The notes below the pieces were generated by a model that ran no database searches, was not told where the DNA came from, and worked only from the letters and a program-made list of their open reading frames with translations. From Nageia nagi (Eukaryota; Pinophyta), in contig JBITNC010000001.1 of assembly GCA_050084985.1 (NCBI GenBank), positions 174,096,001 to 174,160,000 on the forward strand: DNA of 64,000 nt, given 5' to 3'. Position 1 is the stretch's first letter, and every line of letters starts with the position of its first letter. Position numbers and translations under genes: made by a program. This document shows, piece after piece, positions 9,750-21,380 of this stretch.

Positions 9750-10660
9750 TTATATTATATTTTACTATTTTAGGTGTTATATACATAAAATTGACTTACC
9801 TTTATTTGAAATTATCTCAAAACTCACGAGATCGAAAGTCTCAATGCAACTATTATCATTGGAACAAAGACATCAATCTTCCTCCTTGAAAGATTGACAA
9901 TGAAGTCACATGAAAGTTAAGTGAAGATCCTAAACTTATATTAGGATTCATGCTAAATAGGTAAATCAACCAAATAACCCTCACATAGTTTTGTTGTCTT
10001 CCACTCTAAATTGCATCACAAATCGCTATTCAGTAGTTTTATCAATATCATATCAATGTGCATTGTAGATGCCTTGACATTCAATTAAATATGGTACAGC
10101 TTAGGATGAATCAACTTATTCATGCTACAATCGTTCATAAATGTACCTTCCTCTACATAGATATGTTAAATGTAAAATCACTTTCCATCTAACATTGACA
10201 ACAATATTACCCTCATCAGCAATACATCAAATACTAGTCAGCTTTGACAAGCAAATACATCAAATATCAGCAATACTAATTAAAACCATAGAGACAAGTG
10301 ACAACCCTTACATCATTTAATTGTAATGTCAAGCAGTAGAAGTGTCATTTTCATGCCTAGCAGTATAAAATTCAGTTACATTATTATAATTCTTCTAATC
10401 TTTTAAATCACAGAAGCTATACATCTTACTTCCAATAAACTGAGAAACTGAAAACAATAATCAGACATTTATCTTCAAATCTTAAATTGAAAACAATACT
10501 CAAACAGTTATCTTCGAAATCTTTGAATGTTTTCATATGTACAATTTGCCATACAAACAAAAACCCAGATCCCAATAAATTCTCAGCCATGTACATTACC
10601 AATGTTATATACCATGTAAGATTGGATCTTTGGCCTAGAGTAGTTTGAACATATTTTTTC
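9750..10660. other. Gene-free AT-rich spacer downstream of the C2-domain gene
   Basis: No gene recognised. The part from about 10550 to 10662 must contain the 3' untranslated end of the neighbouring minus-strand C2-domain gene; no poly(A) signal was assigned with confidence. Confidence 0.5.
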
Positions 10661-10662
10661 CA

Positions 10663-13600
10663 TCAACCATTAGTACGATCAACCCAAGTCAGCTGCAATT
10701 CTAGTTCACCACACTCAACATGTTGAAGCTTCAAGCATAAATCTTGAACCATATTTCCATCTGAATAGCCAATAGTGCTATCTTTAATCAAATAATTATC
10801 TTTGCTAGGCTTGATTGTGCACAGTATCAGGTTATCATTGGTAATGCTCTCGGTGTCATGCACCTTTCGTGCAGCCAATGAAAGAGGTTGCAGGTCAATT
10901 ACAGCATCTCCCATTTTGTCATCTTTGGTAAAGGTGTCATGGTCAAACACTTCCTACAAACATCAAGTAAAAGCAGTGGTTAAATCAAATGTAAGGATGT
11001 TAACACACTAATGCCTACAACTGAAAAGGAGTCAATAAATCAGCTGATTTGCTGGGTGTACTGTTTCTCATATTAGCAATTGGGCAGGGATTAAGAAAAC
11101 TGGAAATTGCATAGGCGAAAGGTTCAATTCTGAGGGACCTGAGTTTTAGTTGTTATTTTTCTTTTACAATTTGGTAATGAGAAGCATATCAAACAGATTA
11201 TGTTGGAGGCCCAAAGATTACAAATGAAGTCTACAAGCTTTTAGGAATTGCCAATTGCATTCAGGGATTTCAATCCCTTTCAGCATTTGTTGAACTGGCA
11301 TAAAGCCTTTTGTCAAATTTGGGTCTTGCAAGCCTGAAAGGAACATTTTGAAATAATCCCAGCTAATATGTTTGTTTTCAAGTTGATTGATCTTACCATA
11401 GTAGTACCACAACAAAAAAGAACTATTGTATGCATACTTCAGGTGCCATACTTGTACACAATATAGATTAATCTCAATAATTAAGGCTACAGGTAATTGT
11501 GGAGACAACAGAATGAAGAAAATGGTTGTGCGAATTTAAGGAGCAAAAAAGTACAGATAAGAAACTCTATGCCACAGTAAAAAAATCCCGGTGAAGGCCA
11601 ATCTGCTAACTCAATCTAGGGCAATGAAACAGGCCTTTTTACGCCACAACTCATATGCAACCATTTTTCATTGGTAACGACAAGGCCAACTGAACTAATA
11701 TCCTTGCTGACCAGAGTCACTAAATCTGGTTAAAATGACCATGGAAGCAATCTTTAACTTGTGAAGATTTCTGCCCATCTAAGAGATCAAAGCTAATAAA
11801 ACAAAAGAAAATTTGGATTGCCTACAAAGTCTTCTAAGAAAAAAGTTTATGCACCTTCACAAGTTTACTTAGTTCAATTGAGAAAGGTTCTTTATGCCAT
11901 GAAAAAAAAAAGAATTGGTTTTTCCAGTCCTGACTAGAGAATGTATTACATCTATGAATTAATGTCTTTATCTATTTGAGGATTATGACTATTTCAAGTA
12001 TTGGACCATCCATTTTGAATGAGTACTTTGAATTAGGTCAATACTGGAATCCATTTCAAAAACAATAACCTAGTTTCAACTATTTGAAAAACAAATTCAA
12101 CATACATAGGATCAGATACACAGGGGAAGTTGAATCATGGCCAATAATAGGCACTAAAAACCTATAAAGTAAATGCAAACAACAACATAGTTTATGTGTG
12201 ATAACATATAACATCCAGACTGGTATTTGGAAGGTCCTGGTTCTGAGTTGTTGTGGACTATTATCAAACATCAAAAATGCCTTGAAAAACACTGGTTCAC
12301 TCCAAATATTTACTATTGAAGTGCATAAGAGGCGAACTCTGAACAAGACAAGATATATTATAGCATAAAGTTAAAATCCTAGATTGAATCAAATTAATAT
12401 AATAAGTTTAAAAATCTGAAAGTATCACTCTGAAGCCAGTTTCATTGCCATAGGACCAAACGCTTTGGCTGATGGAATAATGTCAGATGTTCAGAGAAAT
12501 TAAAATGAAAATGGTATTGATGCAAATAAGCTTGACTTGAGATTTGATAATCAAAGCAAACAAACTAACCAGTTTGAGTGACAGGATATGTTCCGGTATA
12601 TAAAGTGTCAAGTCCTCATTCCAAATTGGATTGAGATCTCTCTTGATAATTCGCGTCTTCACTTTCTGTCCAAAAAGTTAAAAGTTAGAACATGTTGAGC
12701 AGATTATCTTTCCTACGTGTTATGAACCAATAAAACCAAAAACGTGAACCACCATTATAATGGAAAAGGAGAAGCATGTGGATTCGATAACATCAAGACC
12801 AGAAAATATATATATTTGTTAAACTTATTATGTGACAAAAAGTGTGAACTTAAGCTGGTCACAGAAATCATATTGTGTATGTTAGCTTATTGTGTTGCAA
12901 AAAGTGTGAACTTAAGCTACTCACAGAAATTGTATATATATATATGTGTGTGTGTGTGTGTTAAGCTTATTGTGTTGCAAAAAGTGTGAAATTAAGCTGC
13001 TCACAGAAATTAAGTATACAGTGTAAAAACACATGATACAGTTTTCCTCAAACCAAAACATAGAAAATAGCAATATACAGAAGATTGAAGAAAGTAAATG
13101 ATACTAGGGTTTTTGACCATGTGAAATGCACTTTTATTTCATATTGGTGGCTTTAACATCCTTTCTACGTGCTATATACAAGTCTAAGAAAAGTGACTAC
13201 CATTAAGTTACTTGCCACTTGGGCCCTTCTTCAAGAAAAGTGGATCGATACCTCAAAGACATTCCATCTCAAGCTGCACTTAGTTTGATCTCTAGCTGTC
13301 CATAATAAACATAAGGTCTAATACGAAGTGAGAAAAAACTAATCAGGCTAAGGACCTACAGTAGCACCACTCTGTGGCCAGAGGTCTACACTTTCCACCA
13401 ACCTCCAATTTTGGTCTAGGGTTACACCCTATAATACAATTCTCACTCACCTTGCAAGTTGGACCCAGTAGTACAAGTCTTTTTCCAATCAAAACCCAGT
13501 AGTACTCACTACTATTCCACCTTCAAGTACACCTAAACAGTTGGATCCTAGTTCTGAGATACTTATCCTCTTGATTCCTTGTTCTTGAATGTGGATTGTT

Positions 13601-14882
13601 ACCTGAAAAAATACTCTCAAATTACATGCAATATTGATTATGAAATTTAGGCATTGAAATCCCACAGATCACCCCTGTTGACTGTCAAAATAAAAACATG
13701 TGCACTAGTGTTAACATCTATAAAGTTTTTTTCTGATGTCTTATTTCTGTAATTTCTTCTAATGGGACGGACTACTACCACTTGAAAAAAGATAATTAAT
13801 TGCAACAATTTCTAAGGACTACAGTCTAATGACAAAAAGAACCAGTGTTTCATGAAGTTTTTAGGATGGGGATGTCAGGGTGAGAGGGGACATGTTTCGT
13901 ATACATTAGTATTTGGTCAGATGTTGAATTCCGTTGGGGATAGGTAGAGGATGGCAATATTAAAATATATAATATAAATTTCTGATTTTTAAATATTCTT
14001 ATAAAATGAATTATTTAAATATATTTCTAAATATTCAAGTACTTAATTTTTACATTTATTTTTAAATATTAAATTTAATTTTAAATATTAGATTTATTTT
14101 TTAATATTAAAATATATATTTTATTTTCTGTCATAGCTAATAGCTAAGAAACTATAGGATTATGAAATTGAACTAGTAATTTCAATGGCCATATGAATTA
14201 AAAATTTAATTTTAAATAAAATTAACAAAGACTAGAAGTTTTAGGGATGATCAGAAGTCTCCAAGATATCCGGAGACCATGAATCTTCAAGACATCTACA
14301 AGTTTCAGGAATTCCTAAAAGTTTTGAGGATCCTTAGAAGTCCCTCCGACTATTCTCAAAAAGAGGGACGTTTCCAATTTGACCCAGCCATAACAAAATT
14401 TAAGGTCCACATGGGGAGGTTTCATACCCGTTCCAGGATTTGAGGCCTTGAAGGACTGGTACGGGTACCGGTACCATAGAACATAAAATAAAACAAACCC
14501 ATCAGAAAAGAAATTCAGAAAAAAACAATCAATACCACGGGAAAATAGATAACCAATATAAAGATCCTATACAAGACTACACTATCCTAAAAAAACATCT
14601 CATTCATTTAGATAGCATGAAACATTCTCAACAGGCTTGGAATTCAAAATATAAAACAAAGGGTTGGATAAAGTGGGAAGTTCAAAAACATATCTTTACC
14701 TAAACCCATAAAACCCAGTACGAAACAATTCATAGTTCAAAATTTGGTAGAAGGATGAAAGAAGAATTTACTTGTTTACCCAGCCTCACAACAACGTAAG
14801 GATCGCTGCGCAGCATGTCCCTTCTGGCCAATCTATTCCCCTTTATCACCCTCACTTTCAAAAGTCCCACAACTTGTTCCAT
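10663..14882 (-). CDS. C2-domain ABA-related (CAR-like) protein, three exons
   Basis: Complement of exons 14772-14882, 12570-12665 and 10663-10953 (37, 32 and 96 codons plus stop), a 165-residue protein made almost wholly of one C2 domain. All splice sites are GT-AG and phase 0: CAA|GTAAAT to GGACAG|AAA, and CTG|GTTAGT to TTTGTAG|GAA. Exon 1 starts MEQVVGLLKVRVIKG and carries the first calcium loop RRDMLRSDPYVVV (Asp22, Asp28); exon 2 has KTRIIKRDLNPIWNED; exon 3 has the other loop EVFDHDTFTKDDKMGDA (Asp73, Asp75, Asp80). The tail (IKPSKDNYLI ... SDGNMVQDLCLKLQHVECGE) matches the plant CAR family, which binds acidic membranes with calcium and brings PYR/PYL abscisic-acid receptors to them. 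Length fits the family and no residue is lost, so this is probably a working gene. Introns of 2106 and 1616 bp are long for such a protein. Assignment by family recognition; the CAR role is known for Arabidopsis members only. Confidence 0.9.
12823..13012. repeat. Three tandem units and a TA/TG microsatellite in intron 1 of the C2 gene
   Basis: A unit of about 50 bp, built on ttattgtgttgcaaaaagtg then tgaacttaagctactcacag, occurs at about 12823-12870, 12886-12930 and 12964-13008. Between units 2 and 3 lies a (TA)n(TG)n run (about 12931-12961). Each unit contains TGTGA...TCACA, a short inverted repeat. The arrays are intronic with respect to the minus-strand gene. Confidence 0.85.
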
Positions 14883-15850
14883 CTATGTATCAACTCTGCA
14901 GCTATGTGATATCTATGATCTCAAATTTCCAACACTAGAAAAGAAACAATGCACCCTTTAGGTCTTATACACTCCCTTGAAACTTCTCCATATAATTCTC
15001 TAGTTATACTACATTTCAGTTATACTATCAACCCACCACAGATTCCGTTGGATTGTTGGCAAATTCAAGTCGTTGTAGACGTCAATTTAGGTTGGAAGAC
15101 GTCCGGTATGAATGCTGTTGTGGTGCATGCTTAAAATAATTATAAAAGGGTATGATCATGGGGAGGCAATAACTGTCTGAGAGATAAAATATAAGAACAA
15201 TAAATGAAGATGCCTTGCTACTTATTCTGCATGGGAGGGGTTCCATTTGAAGTTTCTCAAAAGGTTGAAATCTTCACCCAATTTCACCTGAAAATGGACT
15301 TATATTATATGAAGTTGGTGTTGACCGAGGATCGTATCCGAGGGTTTTGGCTTCTATTTCAAGAGAGGGAGGGGAGTTATATTACATTATTTATTCGTAC
15401 ATATTGTTTTAAACTACCACTAGCAATAATTAAGTGTTCCCTCATCCACCTTAACTTAATTCATGGTCTTTTATTTAACATTTTCTTTAGATTAGAGTTC
15501 ATTTAAGTTTTGACCTAATTCTACTCACATAGGTAGTTGTTAGGTATCTATCTATCGAAGTAACACATCCCTATGCTTTTTAAATATATGTAAGAAGTTA
15601 ATATCATAATATTAATGAAGTGTGGTATTCACCTACTCCAAAAAAAAGGTTTGACCATTTGGTCTCCTTAGATTCTATGCACATCCCTCACACACAATCC
15701 TAGGAGGATGCTACATCATCTTTGAGTAGAGACACCATTCAACCTTATAAAAAAAACGGAAGAGTTTATCCTTCAACCAAATTCGCTTATATACGCCCAT
15801 AGTATATCTACAAGCGGAGTTGAATGAGTGGAGCAGTGATGTGATGATGG
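14883..15850. other. Region upstream of the C2 gene, no gene seen
   Basis: The first few hundred bases should contain the promoter and 5' untranslated leader of the minus-strand C2-domain gene, but no TATA box could be tied to it. Open frames here are short and have no recognisable product. Confidence 0.45.
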
Positions 15851-15854
15851 TGGT

Positions 15855-16500
15855 ACATATATTCTAGGCTTATATCAATTAAATGCATATATACTAGACG
15901 TATATCACTTGAATGCATAAATTCTGGACGTATATCAATTTAATGCATAAATTTGGGGCATATATCAGATTAAAAACATGAAAAAAATGGACCCAAAAAT
16001 TTCTAAGTGTTGATGCAAAAGGTCAGGGTGAGTTTCGAACATGAGTCACCATTTTTTTGGTGCAATGCGTTAACCACTATACCCTTGTGTCGGAAACAAC
16101 ATGTAGTGAAAGTTTTAAATTTTGTATATTCCAAATAATATACCATGGGCGTATATCAATTGAATGGATAAATTTTGAGCGTATATCAATTTAATGCATA
16201 TACTATGGGTGTATATTAGGTTCAAAATATGGGCATATATCAATTGAATGCATAAATTCTGGGTGGATATCAATTTAATACATATACTATGGGCATATAT
16301 CAAGTTCAAAATATGCAAAAATATGGACCTAAAATTTTCTAAGTGTTGATGCAAAAGGCTTGGGCGAGATTCGAACATGAGTCACCATTTTTTTGGATGC
16401 AATGTGTTAACCAGTATACCATTGAGTCAAAAATAACATACTGAAAAAGTTTTAAATTTTATATATTCTAAACAATATACCATGGGCGTATATCACAATA
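15855..16500. repeat. Tandem repeat region with tRNA-like segments
   Basis: Two larger units start at about 15970 and 16310 and are about 336 bp apart (phrase cgaacatgagtcaccattttt at 16036 and 16372). Each larger unit holds (i) several subrepeats of about 30 bp based on gcgtatatcaattgaatgca, also seen before the first unit at 15860-15960, and (ii) a segment that on the minus strand looks tRNA-like: A-box-like TATAGTGGTTAACGCA, a CACC/GGTG stem and B-box-like GTTCGAA. No protein is expected, although the repeats leave a frame open on the minus strand that would give a repetitive Ile/Tyr-rich peptide. Confidence 0.75.
16018..16092 (-). repeat. tRNA-like (SINE-head-like) segment, copy 1
   Basis: On the minus strand: GGGTATAGTGGTTAACGCATT, then a CACC-AAAAAAAT-GGTG hairpin where an anticodon arm would be, then ATGTTCGAAACTCA as a T-arm. 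Acceptor pairing is not clear. Copy 2 lies at about 16357-16430. This could be the RNA polymerase III promoter part of a SINE or a decayed tRNA gene that was carried along in the tandem duplication. Confidence 0.4.
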
Positions 16501-16649
16501 TACCTTAGGTGTATATAGATAAGCAATGGAATGGTGGCGGATTGTACAACGGGTGGTGGTGGAGCTATGCATATACCTTGTGTGTATATAAGCGAATGTG
16601 ATTGAACGATAGGCTCTTTCTAAAATAACTAACTTTACCCCCACACCCA

Positions 16650-17094
16650 AATGACCTCAAAGAGAAAGTAAAGTTGTTTTTTCAAGGAAAGTAAACTTAT
16701 TTTGCATATTTGAGGTAAGATCACAAATACCCTCTTACCCCACTTAGCATTAGTGTTGTACTTAGTTCATTTTATGTTGTCTTCCATGGCTTCTATGTAT
16801 GTTTTATGTTTTAATAATAATTTCTAATCAAGATGATCAAACCACATAAGAATCAATCAATGCACTCAAGGGATCGATTCTAAGGATTTCATAAAACTAA
16901 ATTTACAAAAGATCCTTCAATAGAAAAAAATCTCATTAGGGACAATTCTTAGTCAAAATCATCCTCTTTTGGATGATTCATAGTTAAATTTGTTCATTGT
17001 CGGATAATTTATTATTGGTATAACAAAATGTCATTAAACTTGCAGGTTTCCATCTACATAGGTAAAGTTGTAGGTATATATATTTACACCTTGT
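16650..17094. other. AT-rich spacer, no gene seen
   Basis: No frame or repeat with recognisable identity. It may include the distal part of the minus-strand copia LTR that starts at 17308, whose left end I could not place. Confidence 0.4.
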
Positions 17095-17580
17095 TTTTTT
17101 AAAAGACATTTGGAGAAGCCAAGATTAATTGCATTAATGAGAAAAATAAGTTTAAGTACATGTATAAGCAAGATTTACATTCTCATACACTAACCACCTT
17201 AAAACTAATTATTTATTAAATCCTAATTATTATACATCAGTAATAGTATTAATGTATTATTTATTGACTATTTATTGTATATACATAAATGTATTATTAA
17301 TTCTAACATTCTCCCCTCCCCCATAATACATTAGGTCTTCAAAGAATGAGAGGAAGCTCCAAAGGCATTCAAATTTTCCACAATAGAGAGACTTGGTGAA
17401 AACATCTATAAATTTGCTCTTTTATAGAAATATACCGAAGTTGTATGTTATGTAATGAAACATGACCCCAAATGAAGTGCACCTGTATCTCAATGTGTTT
17501 GGTGCATTTATGAAAAATAGGATTATGAACTAATTTCAATACACCCTAATTGTGGCAATGCAGAATGGTAGGTTAATTTT
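17095..17580 (-). mobile_element. copia relic D: RNase H end, polypurine tract and LTR start
   Basis: On the minus strand a decayed RNase H can be read from about 17575 to 17345 (CIATIRV then NPIF-like, KHIEIQ-like, ISIKEQ-like and DVFTKSL), followed by a long polypurine tract (17309-17332, GGGGGAGGGGAGAA) and an LTR beginning TGTTAGAATTAATAATAC at 17308. The RNase H has stops. LTR start sequence and position after the PPT place it near the family of element A, but without A's long 3' untranslated stretch. The left LTR end is not defined. Confidence 0.7.
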
Positions 17581-19680
17581 GTGGTATCCCAATCAAGGTT
17601 CATTTTAATACCACTTTTGTTGATTTAACTTATATAAATGATGGCGAATCAAATTTGAAAGCATGGCAAATTTGACATATTAGGGTATTAGAATAATGGA
17701 AAATTAAAATTGGAGTTCAAAAATAAATGGAAAAAATGATGAAGTTAAAGTTTAATATTTTTAAAGAATTTTATCAAGGGATAGTTGCAACATGCAACTG
17801 GTCGGTTGATGCAACCTTTGATTGTAGCTAGCATGTAATTTTCTAATTGTAACATTTTCATAAATAACAATAAATGTGACACGTGGTAGGGCCTATAAAT
17901 GCTTATTTCAGAAAAGTTTTTTTTTTTCATTTCATTAACTTGTTCCATTCGTCCAATTACTTCAAAAAGCGTAGTTTCTTAGGTTATTGAATCCTTTCAT
18001 TTTTTAGGCTTTCTAATTTGGCCTTTCCATCCATATTTAAGGCTTTAGGCTTGCTTCCAAGATGTCTTCTTCTTCTTCTAGTCATGCTTCTCTTTCAAAA
18101 ACCTGATTTGCCCTTCCATTATCATAGAGTTAACAAAGCCTAATACATTAACTAATTGGGTTGATGCTTCACGTTTGCATGGAATCATCTACATGCCACA
18201 ATACGAGACAAAAATCCAACTTCTCAACTTTTTTATGACCTAATATGATAATGAGATGGACATTTCCATTGTCGATATTACAATAAAATGGTTTCCATTT
18301 GGTACATCTCTTGTTGGTATCACTCACCTGATAGGACTTCCATATTGGCAACATTGTTACGAACCTTACAAATTTGGACAACATTGATAAAAAACATCTT
18401 GAGTCTCATTACCAACTTTATTTGGATGAACCAAGTAAATTATGCTTCTTTAATGTAATGTTATTTGTTTTAATTCAATTTTTAATTACAAATATTAATT
18501 TTATTGATAGTTTTACAAACAAGCATTCATCAAGAGATTTGGTTTTGAAAAGCATTAGTAATGATTTCCTCATAGCCATTATGGAATTTTTCTAAGTGCG
18601 TATAGTTTTGTAGGGAAGACTTGCTAATGCACCCTTTTGGTCCATTTGTTATATGCTTCATTACCTCAATAAGAAGAGGTTTTATTGGTATACCTTTATT
18701 TTTGAGTGAATTAGACACTATTTGACTTAAGTAATTACAAAAAATAAAACTAAAATTTACTCGACCAACTATTTGTTGGCGTTATACTATGAAGCATTCT
18801 ACAATTTAAAAGGTTATCCTATTCTAACTATACTTTCGTCTCAAATGGGCTATGCTTCTCTTTAAAATGTAGATCTACAAGTCTATCATTATTATTTATT
18901 TTGATTATTGCAATTTTAATTCATAATTTTCATATTTTTAACATATACAAAATGATTTGACTCAAGGGCCTACCTTGGTGGCCAAAGCTCTCAATTATGG
19001 GAGGGGAGATTGCAATTTTGAGAATAGAGAATGTGCTTTAGCATGCTTGTGCCGAGAGGTCTATTGGAGTTTGCACTAAGCGTTCATCCAATAGAGGTGG
19101 TTCTCATGTATCATTAATCAGAGGTGGTTCTTATATGCCACAATGAAGTTTAAATAGTGATTTACCAATAAAAAAATATGCAAAATGATTTTTCGTAGAA
19201 AAAGTTAGAATTGAAATCAAAGAGGAGAGATAACAATCAAAGGCCATCATTTAACAAAAGGTGAAGGTGATTCTAATACAAATATTAAATATTATCCATG
19301 ATTGTAGCAAAGGTCACCAAGGAGAATGAGGAGTTCTATGGTACCACCTTCAACTATAGAAACATCAACATGCATAAAATTTCTAAAATATTATATTTTT
19401 TTATAATTTTATGTTTTATATTTTGACCTCTTTCAATCATTCAAACATCAACATTTATATTTGTTATGTTTCTTATGCATGGAAGATTCTCGAAATGAGT
19501 AAATAAACCTTATTATAAATCAAGTTGATATTGATACAACATCATCTAATCTTACTGATAGCGGTCAACATGCTCAACCACCACCATGACAAAAATAAAG
19601 TAAGTTATTTTATCATTACAAAAATTTGGTTTTCATAATGTTTATTAATGTTGCTTTGGTTGCAATTAATTCGTTGCCCA
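17581..19680. other. Degenerate sequence, no gene recognised
   Basis: A possible old coding stretch lies at 18062-18370 on the plus strand: it starts with a Ser-rich MSSSSSSSHASLS and continues with LTNWVDASRLHGIIYMPQYE and WFPFGTSLVGITHLIGLPYW, but it contains stops. I do not recognise the family. A segment at 18955-19140 (tggtggccaaagctc, gaggtggttct twice) may be a SINE-like piece. Confidence 0.35.
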
Positions 19681-19689
19681 GTTCAACCT

Positions 19690-20730
19690 AATGAATATTG
19701 ATAACCCTACTTGCATCACCAAGACTAATGGCAAGAAGAGGAAAATGACTTGCAACTATTGTAGAAATTAATAAATAGAAGTTTGATCAAGCATTTTCTC
19801 AAATTTCAAGTTTTGTAGATATTACTGCATTAAAGAATGCCCCTAGATCAACCTAGATTATGACTATCTTAGTACTGACATTCACCTCAAAAAAATGTAT
19901 AAAACACATGAAATGATGTAGAGTTAACCAAAGTTACAACCACAACAACAACCTGCTACATCAAATTCCCCTTCCTTGGGATAATCTAGATGCACCAACT
20001 GTAGAGGTTGATTATGAGTTTCCCACAAATAATTTGATAGAGGGAGATTGTTTAGCTTACTTGAAAGAATGTTTTTTGAAAGATGTCAAAAGGTTGAAAA
20101 CATGGGAATGTAGAGAAAAGGTGTTAAAACATGAGATTAAGTCAAGATTTAAAAATCATAAAGAGAGATTGAATCTTTATCAAAAAGTAGTTAAATAACC
20201 TACCAAGATTGAATCTTTATTTAATCAAGCAAAATCTAGTTTGATTTATATTAATAATGAATTCAATGATCAGGTTCTTAATGCAATGATAGATAATTTG
20301 GAAAATATCAATGGTGAGGCATAAGCTTATCTCAACAAGTAGAGTAGATATAAAAGTCTTTTTTAAATTACCAATGTAGAGAAAGAAAAATTTGTGGTAA
20401 GTTCAATTTTACCATATCATTTGTTATTCATTTAACTTATAATTTATTATTTCTTATTTCTATTAACTATTTAGATTTGTATAATAGTATTTAATTACTT
20501 ATTTTTGCAAGAAAAACATAAAATTATAAAGAATGAAGCTAAGGTATTCAATATCTGTTTGAGAAAAGCATTCCAAAGTATTCTAAATGCAATTGTATTG
20601 AAGGAAACATGTATTATATTGAAAAAGAATAACAACAATTTGAGGGCATGCATCAAGGACCATGGAATAGATCCATATATTTTACAAAAGAGGAGAATTG
20701 AAGATACTACCAATGAAGAAAGACTTATTT
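19690..20730 (+). pseudogene. Possible hAT-type transposon N-terminus with BED-like finger
   Basis: At about 19715-19770 the plus strand reads TNGKKRKMTCNYCRN followed by stops, resembling the CNFC-type start of BED zinc fingers in plant hAT/DUF659 transposases. A Gln/Pro-rich linker (LQPQQQPATSNSPSLG) and an acidic/Lys-rich segment (CLAYLKECFLKDVKRLKTWE; FKNHKERLNLYQKVVK) follow, again with stops, then an open stretch at 20505-20732 of unknown identity. No DDE core is seen. This is a weak call: the BED-like finger is the only recognisable element. Confidence 0.35.
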
Positions 20731-20734
20731 GAAA

Positions 20735-21380
20735 AATCTTAACATGATAGTTGAATACTTGATTAGTTTAGGGATGTTTATGAATGATTATATGCAAGTT
20801 GATGTGCCTGAATCATCCATTGCACCTTATGGTGGTAGTTATGAAACTTAGATAGAGACTTGAACTAGTTTTTTAGACAAGTATTTGATATTTTATTTTT
20901 AATTTTTTATTAAAAAAAACTTAACTTTCATATCCATATCTGATGTAATAAGTTTATTATGCTTAATATTATGATGTTTTAATTTGAATATATGTATATT
21001 ATTTTCTTGAAATGCATATTTTATCATTTGAATGTAAATTAATTTTATTTAATAAGAATGCTAAGCACTATTGAAAAATTCATATTTATCTGAATTGGTT
21101 TTGTATGAATAAGAATGATGCAACCATGCATGCAACCACCCAATTGCATAATGTTAAAGCTAACATAATGAAACCAAAATATTGTAATATTATACTCATT
21201 AAAAATATGAAACTAATTTCAAAATATTATTTTACTTAAAAAAAGTGTTGATAATAAATTGAAAAGAAAGTACTTAAGTTTTGAACAAATATAATTGTAA
21301 TTATTCTATATTAACAAAATGTCTAAAACCCATATAGTTCATCACTATTATCCTCATGATTGCTTTGTCTATTGGTATTC
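20735..21380. other. AT-rich spacer, no gene seen
   Basis: No feature could be supported between the two hAT-type relics, which lie on opposite strands and are unrelated in sequence as far as can be read. Confidence 0.4.

Noticed and set aside
16115-16378. Minus-strand frame with repeats of the type LIYAHSICIKLIYAQN.
   Set aside because: It translates the 30-bp tandem subrepeat; no start context and no homologue style.
20495-20732. Overlapping frames on both strands of 72-75 codons.
   Set aside because: No recognisable domain; the plus one is mentioned only as part of a weak hAT-type relic.
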